In this document: positions 36,094 to 47,873 of the stretch, piece after piece | Position numbering within the stretch: position 1 is the stretch's first letter | How the letters are laid out: each line of letters opens with the position of its first letter | NCBI GenBank assembly: GCA_023935145.1 | Contig: CM043704.1 | Location: 91,716,373-91,780,372, forward strand | Length of the DNA: 64,000 nt | DNA from: Bretschneidera sinensis | Taxonomy: Eukaryota > Streptophyta > Magnoliopsida > Brassicales > Akaniaceae | Reading direction: 5' to 3' | Program-made: the position numbers and the translations under genes | Notes under the pieces: model-generated | What the model was told of the DNA's origin: nothing | Databases searched by the model: none | Seen by the model: only the letters and a program-made list of their open reading frames with translations

Positions 36094-36941
36094 GTTGTTT
36101 CTTAGTTTCTGCCTGTTTTGCGATTGATCCCAATGAGATGCGCTCGATCGCACACTGTCTATGCGCTCGATCGCAAGTGTCGTGCGCTCGATCGCACACG
36201 GTCAGACTTTTTCTCGAACAGCTTGTGTGCACCAAAAAGAAAAGCTATGATCTTGGGGTTTGGAATGTGATTCGAACCTCCTGCAAGTAAAACAAGCCCC
36301 AATTATATATGCAATAAGTTTATATATAAGAATGAAAGTTAAAACATAGAAATCGGTGTGTAGAACACCAAAAAAATGTGTACCTTGTGCAATGGTGTGT
36401 GCGGTGGTGTATGCGGTGGCGTGTGCGGTGGAAATGGTTGGTTGATGGTGATGAGGGGGATGATGATTGGAGGTGATGATGAGTGGGGAGTGGTGATGAT
36501 GATGAGTGGGGAGTGGGGAGTGTTTTAGTGAAGGGTTGTATTGGGAGAGTGCGAGTGTGAATTTAGGAGTGTGGGTGTGTGAGTGAAGGGAGAGAGAGAG
36601 TGAGTGAATGAGGGAAGGTTTCCAGATTTATAACTGTTTCTTCCACGAGTGCGCTCGATCGCATGCAGGTTACGCTCGATCGCACTTGTGCGCTCGAACA
36701 CGTTTGAAGGACACGTTCGATCGCACACTTGCGCTCGATCGCACTGGAGGATGTGATCGATCGCAAGTATGGCTCATGGGCACAAGTAAAAACTTACCCT
36801 AGCTGAAAAAATGATAAATTATTGAAACAATACAACTTTACCAATTGTTAGTGGCTTCAGTACCACTAACTTTACCAGAAGTGTTTGAGCTTAATAGGTG
36901 ATCAAATTTTTACTTTGCTCAAGCACTCTCTTGCTACCGTG
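36094..36941 (-). other. Leader of env-like ORF in D, with two CGATCG arrays and a GT/GA-rich microsatellite
   Basis: Arrays at 36120-36203 (cores 36145, 36168, 36189, plus a degenerate one near 36124) and 36650-36768. Between them is a TATATAAAC-like sequence (minus strand, about 36321-36328) and a GGTGGTGTG/GATGATGAG-rich tract (36400-36600). No ORF is supported. The layout suits an internal promoter for the env-like ORF. Confidence 0.6.
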
Positions 36942-38180
36942 TTAGTTATTTGGAAGGAGGCACTTAGAGTCCACCTCTTGGAGCTCTAGTGCTTGTGTTT
37001 CAGCTGTGTACTGTACTGATTCAAGTGCTGTTGATAGTTTCTTCATCTCCCATCTTGATATCTGGTCAATACAATAAGGAAAAGTAATATGAGTAAGTGC
37101 AGGAGGTTCAATTTGAAAAGCACACTTACTTGAAGGTTTTGGTGTGTCCTTGAAAAGGTGCACGTCTTTAATCACATTATCCTCCTCCGGCCTAATGTCT
37201 ACTCTTGTGTTCTCATGGTTGGGGATAGTCTCCAATGTAGTGGTGCGATGGACCTAAGAAGCTGTCGCAACAACACTTTGCATGAAATTCATATTAGAAT
37301 ATTTATTATCATTACTGGTTGATTTTAATGTATTAAATATTTGAAATTGTATTTCCTCATCATTTACCCTCATTGTAATAATGCCCCGTTTTATACTAAT
37401 ATTAGTGTCAGCAGTTATCATGAAGGGGCGTCCTAGGATGATGGGGAGAGGCAATGGCAAAGTACACTCTTCTATATCTAATACTATAAAATTAGCAGGT
37501 ATAATGAATTTTCCTACTCTTACCAAAACGTCCTCAAGGATACCTCTTGGTCTTTTAATGCTTCTATCAGCCAATTGCAAAGTGACGGAGGTTGGTTGAA
37601 GTTCTCCCAAACCTAGTGTCTCGTACACACTGTATGGCAGAAGGTTAACACTCGCTCCTAGATCCAATAGTGCATGCTCAAACAGCTGGTCACCTGGCCT
37701 GAAAGGAATAGTGAAACTACCCGGATCTTTTAGTTTAGGTGGTAATTTTCTTAAAAGTACAGCACTTACCTCTTCGGTTAAGGCTACTGTCTCATGCTCT
37801 TGGAACTTCCTTTTGTTAGTGCAATATTCTTTTAAAAACTTAGTATATACAGGAATTTGTTTAATGTCATCTAGCAAAGGAATATTAATCTCTACTTTCC
37901 GCAAGGTTTCAAAAATATCAATTAGTTTATTGACTTTCTTCTGTTTTACTAACCTATGCGGGAAGGGTGGAGCATTCACCTTCTCCGTCTCACTTACCCT
38001 TGATGCTGATGGTGTCTCTTTGGATGGTGCTGTAAGCTCATCGGACCCTATCACCTTGCCGTTTCTTAGGGATGTCACAGCGTTTAATTATTGATGCCCC
38101 CCAGGGTTAGGTAGTGTTTGAGCTGGGAGCTCTCCTTGCTTTCTGCTACTAAGCTTTTTAGCTAGTTGTCCTACTTGTAC
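36942..38180 (-). pseudogene. Protease region of element D and deletion junction
   Basis: The open frame 38078-37254 carries 'FPHRLVKQKKVNKLIDIFET', the active site 'LLDLGASVNLLPYSVYE' and 'ADRSIKRPRGILEDVLVRVG'. A TAG at 37254 and a second frame (37235-36942) follow, ending with 'ALESVQYTAETQALELQEVD', the residues that follow integrase in B. So about 3.5 kb of pol is absent, joined near 37040. The protease residues themselves look sound. Confidence 0.85.
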
Positions 38181-38351
38181 CTCTAGTCTTTGAATTGCTT
38201 GCTCATTTGCCGTATTGGTTTGTTTTTGCTGAGTCATGAACTGTTCTTGTGATGACTCCAGTTGTCTTACTAGACTTTCGAGGTCGTTCCTCTTTGGTTC
38301 GGAATTAGCATGAGCAGTGGGCTGCGGGTTTCGTTGCTGTCCTTGATTGTT

Positions 38352-39305
38352 TTAATTGTTGCTCCATGAGAAATTTGGGTGATTCCACCATCCAGGGTTG
38401 TAGGTGTTTGCATATGGGTTATTCTTTGGCGGATAGTTGTTTGGTCCCATATAATTTGCTTGTTCCGGATCTGCAGATAGAGGACAAGTATCAGTATTAT
38501 GATCATATTGAGAGCATATTGCACATACCTGTAGTGGTGTAGCTGGTAGGCTAGATGAGGCAGTTTGGGCAACCATGGCTTTTACCAATAGGTCTAGTTT
38601 CCTTTCCATCACTGCCATTTGAGGGGAAGATCCTCCATTCAGATTTACCTCATACACACCTTTACCTTTGGTTACATGTCTACCTCGAGAGGAGAATTGC
38701 TGGGTGTGCTCGCTGAGGGTTTCAAACAGTTCCAGCGCCTCTTCGCTGCTTTTCTCCATCAGGACTCCTCCACAACCTGAATCAACAATACATTTATTAG
38801 TATCATTTAAACCTTCATAGAATGCTTGTACCAGTTCATCTTGAGGCAGGTTGTGATGTGGGCATTTGAGTAGTAATTCGTTGAAGTGTCCCCATGCTTC
38901 GAAGAAGAGGTCCCCCTCCTTTTGTTGGAAGGACTGGATCTCCTTCCTCATTTGTCTCGTCTTTTGGGCTGGAAAGAACTTCTTCAGGAACTTGCTTGCC
39001 AACTCCTCCCAAGTGTGGATGGACACTGCAGGCAAAGAATTATACCAAAGTTTAGCATTGTCTTTCAAGGAAAAAGGAAATAGAATCAACCTTATTCCTT
39101 CTTGGTCTAGTCCTTGTGTGTGCTGGAACTTGCAAAGATCAAAAAATTCTCGGAGGTGCAAGTGTGGATCTTCGTTAGGGGTGCCCCTATAATGAATCAA
39201 AGCATTCAAGATTTGCGGAGATATGTAATAATTTCCCGCCGCCTCAGGTTGATATGCGATGCATGATGGTTGATCAATGTTCCGAGGGATGAAGGATTGC
39301 TTCAT
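38352..39305 (-). pseudogene. Gag of element D
   Basis: A 317-codon frame with 'FIPRNIDQPSCIAYQPEA', 'LRLFPFSLKDNAKLW'-type capsid motifs (here 'IRLILFPFSLKDNAKLWYNS'), 'CPHHNLPQDELVQAFYEGL' and a complete knuckle CAICSQYDHNTDTC. It stops at a TAA inside 'NN*NNQ' (38349-38351) and would continue into the protease. Upstream (39305-39400) are two more stops. It is the best-preserved gag of this family here and the reference for B's LINE-split copy. Confidence 0.87.
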
Positions 39306-39729
39306 CGGTACTCATGCAGGTGGTTACTGGTTTTCGAGTTGTTCCGCCATTGGTGTTTCGTTCTCGACTTCTTCTTCGTTCTCCTCTAAGTTCTCCCTAA
39401 GCCTTTGTCGGATGGTCCTTTCAAGCTGGGGATCGAGGGGAAAGAATTCTGGATGTCGGGATCGAAGTCGGTGTATAAATCAGAAAAATCGGCTTCAGTG
39501 CAGCAGTGTAACTCTGCCGCTCGGGTAACTCTCTGCCCTAAATGCGCTCGATCGCACAGAAGCTTGCGATCGATAGCAAATACCACAGAAAGTAGAATTA
39601 GGGTTTTGAAGTGCCTGAAACGGAAAAGAAATCAATTAGAGTTTGATAAAAAAATAAAACAGAAAAAAGCAAAATAAAAATAAATAAAAAATAAGGACGA
39701 AAATAATTCTAAAAGAAAATTTAGCGCAA

Positions 39730-39747
39730 TCCCCGGCAACGGCGCCA
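39730..39747 (-). promoter_or_regulatory. Primer-binding site of element D
   Basis: TGGCGCCGTTGCCGGGGA on the minus strand, six bases from the LTR at 39754. Confidence 0.93.
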
Positions 39748-39753
39748 AAAACT

Positions 39754-41051
39754 TGTTGTGCGAGTATATACCTAAATAAATAGGTGAATAATCGTACTAG
39801 TTATACTTGCAAGTGCACAAGGTCATCAGTTAGTCTAGTGTGCAAAAGCAAGGTCATCTCCATAGGGATTGGTAAAGTTACTTTTAGAATTAGTTTCTTT
39901 TAAGTAAAAAGAGATAAATAACTGTTGGAAAATGATTTGATGATAATAAAAACATAGGGCTTTGATATCCACCTCTAGTTATACATTCCCAATGTGTATA
40001 AGGTATCAGTGCACTAGCTTTATTATGTATACCTACTGGTTATCAACCTAAAGGTATGGTATCTACTCCTTAAGCTATTGATTTCCCTAAGCAATGAGTT
40101 AGGCATGGTATCTACTCTAACTCTTTTCTTCCTTAAGGGATTCAGCATGATATCTGCTCGAGTTGTTCCTTAAGAAAACATAAGTACTGTGGAAATCGAC
40201 AACCACATGAGACCTAGGGCATGGTATCTACTCCCGGTTTCCCATGTTGATTAACCCGGGTATCCGGATAAGATATCCCTTGTTACTAATGTTAGACCCA
40301 GGACTCGGTGATCCAAATTGATCTAACTAACCCATCCGTACCACATGCATACGTTGGCCTTACACATACATATGAGGAATTTAAATAGGCACAGGTGTTA
40401 ATCAAGTTAAGTGACATAATAAGCTATTAGCAAAGATTTTATCAATGAATAAAAATATGGGAATGCATAACTAGGGCTTCAATCGAGCCCTATAAGAGAG
40501 TTAGTTACACATACTAACTGAAGTAAACATTATAAATAAACTAAACATAAAGGAGAAGAATAAACCCGAGAGAAGAGGCGTCAATTCTCTCCCAAGCCCT
40601 CAACTCCAAGTAAAAGAAAAGAGAGAAGTGTTTTCTATCTAAGGTGTGTCTTAAGTGTGTGATTTACAAGTGTATTTATAGGTCTTTGAGAAGTCCTAAG
40701 AGAACCACGAGTTCCTAAACCTTCCTAAAACAACAATTCTCTTATTTCTAAAATAGGGTTCTGCAGTTTACTGTTCACGTCCATACATGTGCGCTCGATC
40801 GCAGTGTGCACTCGATCCTTCAAGTGTGCGCTCGATCGCATAGTATGGTGCGATCGATCGCACTTTGTCCAGAGAATGCTCCAGGGCTTCCAGATTTCTT
40901 CCTTTAAGTGCCAAAACTGCTTCTTTTTCTCCAAGACCCTATAAAAACATGTAAAACACACAAATGGAGTAAAAGAGACCAAATTAACGTAATAAAGGAC
41001 CTAACAACTATAAATAAGGGGGCTTAAATATGAATATTTAAGCATCTATCA
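39754..41051 (-). repeat. 5' LTR of Athila element D
   Basis: About 1298 bp, TGTTGTGCGAG...ATCTATCA, same family as the B LTRs. CGATCG cores are at 40795, 40813, 40833 and 40855 (18-22 bp apart), about 115 bp upstream of a TATA-like box (40673-40680, minus). It is flanked at 41052 by T sequence. No matching duplication is found because the other LTR is missing. Confidence 0.9.
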
Positions 41052-41748
41052 CGGCAAGAGTTTTGGGTGGCATGACAACAAATGAGTTCTTTGAACTTCT
41101 TCGCTGTTACTACCACGAGAGATGGTGGTTTCCCACAGACGGCACCAATCTGTTGATGCCAAAAATGTGTTGCACTGAGCTGGAGGCCGGGCCTCAGATA
41201 TATCTGCATAGGGAAAGAGAGAGGGGCTATGGGGTCGCCGGAGGGGGTGCCTCCGGGGATGCTCTGAAGCTTAAGTTAGAGCAAGATAAAGTGTAGGCAG
41301 GGGACGAGTGTTCCCTTTTTCAGCTGAGAAAAGTTGGATCATTTGGAATGCATATCTGGCCCTTTTATAGGGTTTTTGGAGGCGGCGTTGGCCCTAGGGC
41401 TGCAGTGATATGATGCCCCTAAATGGTTCAGGTAATAATGTCTAGGAGGTCCAGCTAAGTGGCTGGGTGCCGTTCACTAGGGCTTTTGCCTTGCTGGTTT
41501 AATCAGGAGCCACCCAAGTGTCTGGGGTACCCTGCTAACCTGACACCCCAACTTGGTTAGGCAATGATGGCCTGGAAGACGGTGGTGACATGGAGGTCCA
41601 GCTAGGGGCGACGGAGCCCTGAAGGGCGATTTATGACCCGGAGGCTAAGCTGCCCGGTCCTGGATCATCCACGTGTCTTCTTGTGACCTGTTACCAAGGA
41701 GATCCACATATCGTCTTCTTATTGGAGGGGTATTGTTTGGCAGTATCA
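41052..41748 (-). mobile_element. 5' LTR, primer site and gag start of element T
   Basis: LTR 41151-41748 (598 bp): on the minus strand it begins TGATACTGCC and ends ATCAACA. A TATA box TATAAAAGG is at 41363-41371. The primer-binding site TGGTGCCGTCTGTGGGAA is at 41130-41147, three bases inside the LTR. The gag start codon (41071-41073) opens 'MPPKTLA' and is cut by D after a few codons. No second LTR is in the window, so the boundary is judged from the TG...CA ends and the primer site. Confidence 0.82.
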
Positions 41749-42368
41749 AAAATATTCCTCTTTTCCCAGCATAATCTCATCTAAGGTCAAAGTTTTATCC
41801 TACTGTTTTGTCTGCTGCTACTAGTTATTTTGGGCAAGTTTATTTATATGTGAGAAAACCTGAAAATATTTTTAGCGTCACTTCACGCTAATTCTATTAC
41901 ATTAATTAATTGCCGTATATAAAAACAATTTTTTGACGAATTTTGTAGGCTCTTTTCAGAACCTTACCAATTTAAAGAACTCTTACTTGGAGCACTATTC
42001 CAATGCAACTTCTTGACTTGACACCAAAATAGCTGATTAGTTGTGACTTGTAATATATAATTTGTCTTCTTTTGTTGAACACTAGCACAAACCCTTGAAT
42101 AGAAGGTTAAAATAACAATGTTAGGGTCTCTAGCTCTCAAAGCCAATTCCTTTTTCTACCTCCTATTTGTTGGCCTATAAAAGGCACAAACGTTTAATTG
42201 CAATAACACATTAATTAACTATTCAGCAAAAAAAATAACACATTAATTACTTACACATAAAAGCATAAACAAGCATAGCTCAAGTGGAAGAGAGGAGAAG
42301 TTAAACTAGCAGATAAAGTTGATCTCATTAATTCTCAATCATCTTCAAACAAAACTCGATCTTCGAAA
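41749..42368 (+). promoter_or_regulatory. Upstream region of SQE pseudogene 1
   Basis: TATAAAAG at 42176-42183, 186 bases before the ATG, matching the TATA of the intact copy in its 'CTATAAAA' context. A small duplication of ATAACACATTAATTA lies at about 42201 and 42235 in the 5' leader. No other gene was seen between T's LTR and this point. Confidence 0.6.
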
Positions 42369-45070
42369 ATGCTTTCTTTGTATATACTGGGAACAATAGT
42401 ATATGTAGCTTCTCTTTTGGGCTTTCTTTTGTTGTACAATTCAAGAGCAAACAAGAAGATCAGTAGTGTTTCTTCAATGAAGATTCAAAGAAATGAGTGT
42501 TTGAAGAGCTCTGGAAATTATGGGAATGGCCAATCAGAGATGGACATAACTAGTGGCACAGATACAATCATTGTTGGTGCTGGTGTTGCTGGTTCTGCTC
42601 TTGCTTACACTCTTGCGAAGGTTATCATCAATGTCCTCCCGTTCTAAAAGTACTCTTCACTGCTGTTATTGGGATTTCATCATATACAAAGAATACAAAG
42701 TTCATAGAAAAGAAAAAAAAAAAAAAATCGGCGGGATATCTTTAAAATTCTGTTTTGTTGCTAAAATAATTGCCAATTTGCTGCAGGATGGACGACGAAT
42801 CCATGTGATTGAAAGAGACTTGACAGAGCCTGACAGAATTTTTGGTGGAACTTCTACAACAAGGAGGCTACCTAAAATTGATTGAGCTAGGTCTTAAGGG
42901 TAAGTTAAACATCTAATTTAATTATGATTACCTTCAGTGAGACAGAAAATTAAGGTGAATTTATGTTAATATTGAAATCTTTCCCAGTTTACTCTCACAA
43001 TTACACATAATTAAATAACTGTAATGTGCAGATTGTGTGAATGATATTGATGCTCATAGAGTGTTCGGTTACACTCTTTACAAGGACGGGAAATATACCA
43101 AACTGTCTTATCCATTGGAAAATTTTCATTCAGATGTGACTGGCAGAAGCTTTCATAACGGGCGTTTCATACAACAGATGCGAGAAAAATCTTCGACTCT
43201 ATCCAAGTATATATTTCCTTTTATCCTTTAAAATTCGTTGTTTAATTTCAACATTTAATTATTCATCTTCCCTTGGCTACTTACGCTTTATGTTAATGTA
43301 GTTTAGTGCAATAATGTGTAGGCTGTTTGAATTCTTCCATCACATTGCATTGGGTTTATCAAACTCAATATTATATATTCCATTTACGTACTCTTTCATT
43401 GTTATCTTCATCGTATCAATTAGCTTTCTATATTATTATTAACGTACTCATTTTTATTTTTATTTCATTAGTGTAAGATTGGAAGAAGGGACAGTAACAT
43501 CTTTGACTGAAGAACTATCAAAGGGCTGCAATACAAATCCAAGACCAGTCAAGATCTGACAGCTTATGCTCCCCTCACAATAGTATGTGATGGTTTTTTT
43601 TCAAATTTGCAAAGTTCTCTCTGCAATCCTAAGGTGATCATACTTAAATGCTGGATCTATCTGGTAGTATGAGTTGTAAATCATAGCATTTGGTAATGTT
43701 TCAGCACAAAATTAATAGCAGTCTTCTAAAATTTATGCAGTATCCCCTCTTGCTTTGTTGCTTTGATCCTGGAAAATTGTCAGCTTCCATATGCAAATCA
43801 TGGGAATGTCGTACTGGCAGATCCTTCAACCATCTTGTTTTATCGTATCAGTAGCACTGAGATTCGATGTTCGGTCGATGTACCTGGCAAAAGGATACCT
43901 TCCATTTCAAACGGCGAAATGGCCAACTACTTGAAAACCATGGTGGCTCCTCACGTTAGTAATTGCTTGAAATGATTTTTGTACATTTAAGTCCATATGC
44001 AATGATTCGGATTTCTGTCTCCTTCGCTCAAAAGAATTTTTATTCATTTTTTTTTAATTATGGTTGGTAATTTGGTGATGAAATTGATTCCAAATAATCT
44101 GATTTTTCAGATTCCTCATGAGCTTCAAACTGCTTTTATATCTGCAATTGATAAAGGAAACATAAGAACAATGCCAAATAGAAGTATGCCAGCAGATCCC
44201 CATCCTACTTCAGGTGCACTTCTATTGGGTGATGCATTCAACATGCGACACCGTCTAACAGGAGCTGGGATGACGGTGGCTCTATCCGATATTGTTGTCT
44301 TAAGGGATCTTCTCTGGCCTCTGCACAACCTAAATGATGCTTCTGCCCTTTGCAAATATCTCGAATCCTTCTACACTATGTGTAAGCTAAGGATCATATG
44401 TTTCTGAAAACACAATTCAAGTTTGTAGAAGTAGAACATTTAGTTCAATAGGGATCTGAATTTGGAGCTTACTTCTGGCCAAAGTTACATTAAATTGGTA
44501 GCTCATATTGTATGGTTTCTCTTGCAGCCTTTGGCATCTACGATAAACACATTGGCTGGTGCCCTATAGAAGGTCTTTAGTGCATCAACTGATCTAGCAA
44601 GGATGGAAATGCGCCAAGCTTGTTTTGACTACATGAGCCTTAGAGGAATATTTCCGAATGGACCAATAGCTCTGCTTTTTGGTTTAGATTCCTGTCCATT
44701 GAACTTAGTTCTCCATTTCTTCACAGTGGCAATCTATGGTGTTGGACGTTTAATACTTTCATTTCCCTCGCTTAATCACATTTGGATTGGTGCTAGATTG
44801 AATTTGGTACTGTCTATCTGCTTTTTTCTTGTAACTTATAATCAGAATTCAATTCTTTTTCTCTTTATCGCCAAAATAGTTTCTGATTGATTGGTCTGTT
44901 AACCTGTAATTATATATAAACAGAATAATCTCACCTGAATCATTTGTTTCCCATTAAATTTTCAGGGTGCATCAGGTATCATTTTGCCCATACTCAAGGC
45001 TGAAGGATTTAGACAAATGTTCTTCGCTATAGCGGTGCCTGCATATTACAGAGCTACACCTTGTAACTGA
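42369..45070 (+). pseudogene. SQE: Squalene epoxidase pseudogene (SQE copy 1), all eight exons
   Basis: Exons are 42369-42620, 42787-42899, 43032-43206, 43472-43633, 43741-43954, 44111-44386, 44528-44806 and 44966-45070, with the same phases as the intact copy. Squalene epoxidase makes 2,3-oxidosqualene for sterols and triterpenes at the ER. The FAD motif 'IVGAGVAGSALAYTLAK' is kept. Lesions are a one-base insertion in exon 2 (near 42846), a 7-base loss in exon 4 (near 43508), a 5-base loss at the start of exon 5, a GT-to-CT change at the intron 6 donor (44387) and a TAG in exon 7 (44567-44569). In the conserved loop 'NMRHRLTGAG', a Pro became Arg and a Gly became Ala. Confidence 0.93.
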
Positions 45071-45424
45071 GCATATATATGGAAACAAGATCATGGAAAC
45101 TTGGAGCAAAATTGAGCAGCATAGTTTCTTCTGTTTGTGCCCCCTTTCTCTGATTTGAGATAATCTTAGCTAGTACAGTATTGTTTCTTATAGTGAAAAT
45201 TCAACTAGGTAAAGCTTATAATCATGATTAGGATAGAAAATATCATTTCAGTAAAATTGTATATTTAACATTCTTACCATTTGTTCATTATGTTGGCAAT
45301 GGATCTACAACTGGGTTACAATTACTCATTCCCTCAAATAACTAAAATTTCTATTTTGGCAATTCACTTGCAACAATATTGCATATATTGATATTGTAAG
45401 CTGTATCTAGAAACAGAAATTTTG
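45071..45424. other. 3' flank of SQE pseudogene 1
   Basis: AT-rich. I see no gene here; it probably contains the former 3' UTR. Confidence 0.4.
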
Positions 45425-46010
45425 AGGGAAACTTGGGCTTTGAGAGTCCAGGAGACCGTATGAACCCAAAAGCTTAAGCTAATGGATTCTAGTTTCACCA
45501 CCATATATATGCCATTCACTTATCCAATTTCTTCTTCATATGGGATTGGTTTTTCACATCTCCTCACTCACACATGAATATTCCCAACAATCTCCCCTCA
45601 CATGTGAGTCTTCATTACTCTCCCTCACCATCATGTTTATTCCAACTACAAACTTGCACTATAGTCCAACAAGCACACCTGAAAAGTCACATGTTCTCAT
45701 ATCGGAGTCAGAGAACCACACACTGACTTTCAACAATGAGCTTCATAGACTCCACCTTACAAACCACATAGACTTCACCGTGCGAGCATCTGCTGTTCGC
45801 TATACAAGTCACCTTGTTCATGCTACACGAGTCCCTCGAGCTCCCTCTGTTGTTTGAGTCTACCACCATGAGCATCTCGGAGTTAACCATATGATCTAGT
45901 CACGCTCAGTCGAACCATCGGCTATGATACCACTTATCAAACTTGGGCTTAGACAATCCACCAAGCAAAGGCCCAATATATGAGATCTCCACCTTGAATA
46001 ATATTCTTGT
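45425..46010 (-). mobile_element. Degraded Ty1/copia remnant with very short interior
   Basis: On the minus strand a primer-site-like TGGTATCATAGC (45923-45934) follows a possible 5' LTR end containing 'AAGCCCAAGTTTGAT'. About 330 bases later comes GAGGGGAGAT, a polypurine-like tract, then TGTTGGGAATATTC (start near 45587), which looks like an LTR start. That LTR piece runs to about 45425 and ends in a similar 'AAAGCCCAAGTTT'. No coding sequence remains. It may be a deletion derivative or a TRIM-like element. The LTRs are too worn to align well by eye. Confidence 0.4.
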
Positions 46011-47142
46011 CACCTTGAAGATTAGTTATACCACCACCTGCTTGTCAATGCCGCAGATAGAAACCATTGGTCCTCAAGTCCACCAGCTACACACAACCCG
46101 AATCAGATGTCAGTTTCCTCCTCAGAGATAAAACCTCTACTGCATTGACTTTGTATTGTACTTCCTAGAAACTTGTACAACGTACCATACCGAACACCTC
46201 GTGTGATTACTAGCGATCCACGAGTCATCTTGCATAAATTTTTGTCCCAGCTAAAATTTACTGCCCCATCATTAGACTATACAACACATCTGTGTGGACT
46301 AGGGATGAACTTATGGGGGCATAAGAGACATTTCCCCCTCCCTTATTTTTATTTTTAAAAAAAATTAAACACTTTACACTAGCCTAAAGCTCCAAAGTTT
46401 CTTTTTAGTAATTTTTAAACTTTTAAACCTCAAAAAACTTTCTCCAAGACCATTAATTTTTATTTTTTTTTGGTTATAAGTAAAAAAAAAATATGATTTG
46501 AGAAATTATTAGTTTCATAATAAAAAAAATTGACTAAACGTACACTTTGGACCCCCAAGAAAATTGTCTTGGACTCATCGCTTGTGTGAACTTGCATTGC
46601 AGTGCCACTAGCCAACATGATAGTGAACGATTCAATACCTGTCAATCACACGAATAATGAAAAAAAAAACAAAAAAAATAATAAGACACGATATACTCAG
46701 GTTCACCCCGGAATAGGGCTACATCCTGCAAGAAGTTTCACTATAATCAACCTCCCAAATCTCTCATATGTTTTTACGTTTAGTACATAGAAAGTATTTA
46801 TAAGGAACTTAAGAAATCTTAACTAGGGTTCTCGTCCTGCTGCTAACCGTGACTATTTATGGGCCCAAGCCCAAACTGTCAAACTAAAAACCCAGGGTTT
46901 TCGTCCACTCCCATGGTCGTCAGAAGGTCTACAGTTCTAGACCCGTGAAGTATGCGCCAACTCTAACAGATAGTACCCTCATGTTTGCTTTTATGCCATT
47001 TATAACAAACTGTGGATCAGTCTTAAATTTAATGGGAAAAGAATGATTCGGGGGAGATTATTCTTTCTCTTAAAAAAGGAGAGAAATTATGATTATATAT
47101 AAATAGAAGTTAAAAGACCATTTAATCAAAAACTATTTTGGA
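46011..47142. other. Intergenic, no gene recognised
   Basis: AT-rich DNA with poly-A/T tracts (46340-46540, 46660-46680). Open frames here are short and unlike known proteins. Nothing else is supported. Confidence 0.4.
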
Positions 47143-47310
47143 AACCAAGTTCAATGGGCAGAGATCTAGACCAGAAAGCAGAGTTATTGGTCCATTTGAA
47201 ATTAATCCTCCAAGGCTCAAGTATCCAAAACAAGCTTGGCTCATTTCCATCCTTGCTAGATCAGTTGAAGCACTGAAGATGGCACCAGCAAATGTGTTTA
47301 TGTTAGATGC
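47143..47310 (-). pseudogene. Relic of SQE exon 7
   Basis: The plus-strand text aligns with the antisense of exon 7 of the intact copy (57007-57180): shared blocks include ATTGGTCCATTTGAA, CCTCCAAGGCTCAAGTA and GCATTTCCATCCTTGCT (here CTCATTTCC...). A gap of about 13 bases occurs near 47275. No reading frame remains. It lies on the minus strand, as do the two later SQE copies. The 60 bases after it resemble the start of intron 6, and element E entered there. Confidence 0.82.
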
Positions 47311-47873
47311 TATGATCTACAAGAAAAACCATACAATATCAGTTAAATATCACAAAATTAGATGCCTATTGTGTTGGATCTTTAATCCAACATTGGGCTT
47401 ATATGTAAATAATTATGTGTTGTAGACTGTCATATAAAGTTAAGCCCATTTAAAGTGTCTACTAAGGTTTAGGTAATTTGGGCTTTAATGTATCTAATAG
47501 GGTGTGGGCCTTTAATGTGTAGAGAATTAAGGGTAATTTCTATTTTTGTAATGGGTTAAAATAGAAATTTCAAAAGATAACAGGGAAGTTATCTATTAAT
47601 AGTGGTTATGGTCCCCTGATCACACGCATTATTATAATTCTATTCTTTGACATCCCATCATCAGAGAGAGCAAGAGAAAACAAAGGATTCTCTAAGAAAA
47701 CATGTTGATCTGGAAGACATACCGCATGGCTCTAGAGAGTAATTGATTGTCATGGATTCAGGTACAATTCCGCATATTAATCTGTTCATTCTTGGTGATT
47801 TAACATGAATGTTTCCTGGATTTTGAGAGATGTTTTACATCCAAAGATATTTTCTAACAAATGGTATCAGAGC

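Larger units (their letters stand above)
33552..41051 (-). mobile_element. Athila element D, pol-deleted and lacking its 3' LTR
   Basis: In element order: 5' LTR (39754-41051), primer site, gag, protease, a jump straight to the end of pol, env-like ORF and 3' untranslated region. It is the same family as B. RT, RNase H and integrase are missing: protease sequence passes near 37040 to 'ALESVQYTAET', which in B follows integrase. Of the 3' LTR only the last seven bases or so (TCTATCA) remain, abutting T's gag. It was non-autonomous, needing another Athila's enzymes, and was probably inserted before the LTR was lost. Confidence 0.88.

Noticed and set aside
36120..36203. Regularly spaced short palindromic repeats resembling a CRISPR array
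   Set aside because: The genome is a plant's, spacers are short and not uniform, the units recur in LTRs, and no cas genes exist. They are part of the Athila element.
46602..46790. Small ORFs in the 46-47 kb intergenic DNA
   Set aside because: Short, AT-driven, with no recognisable domain, splice context or promoter.
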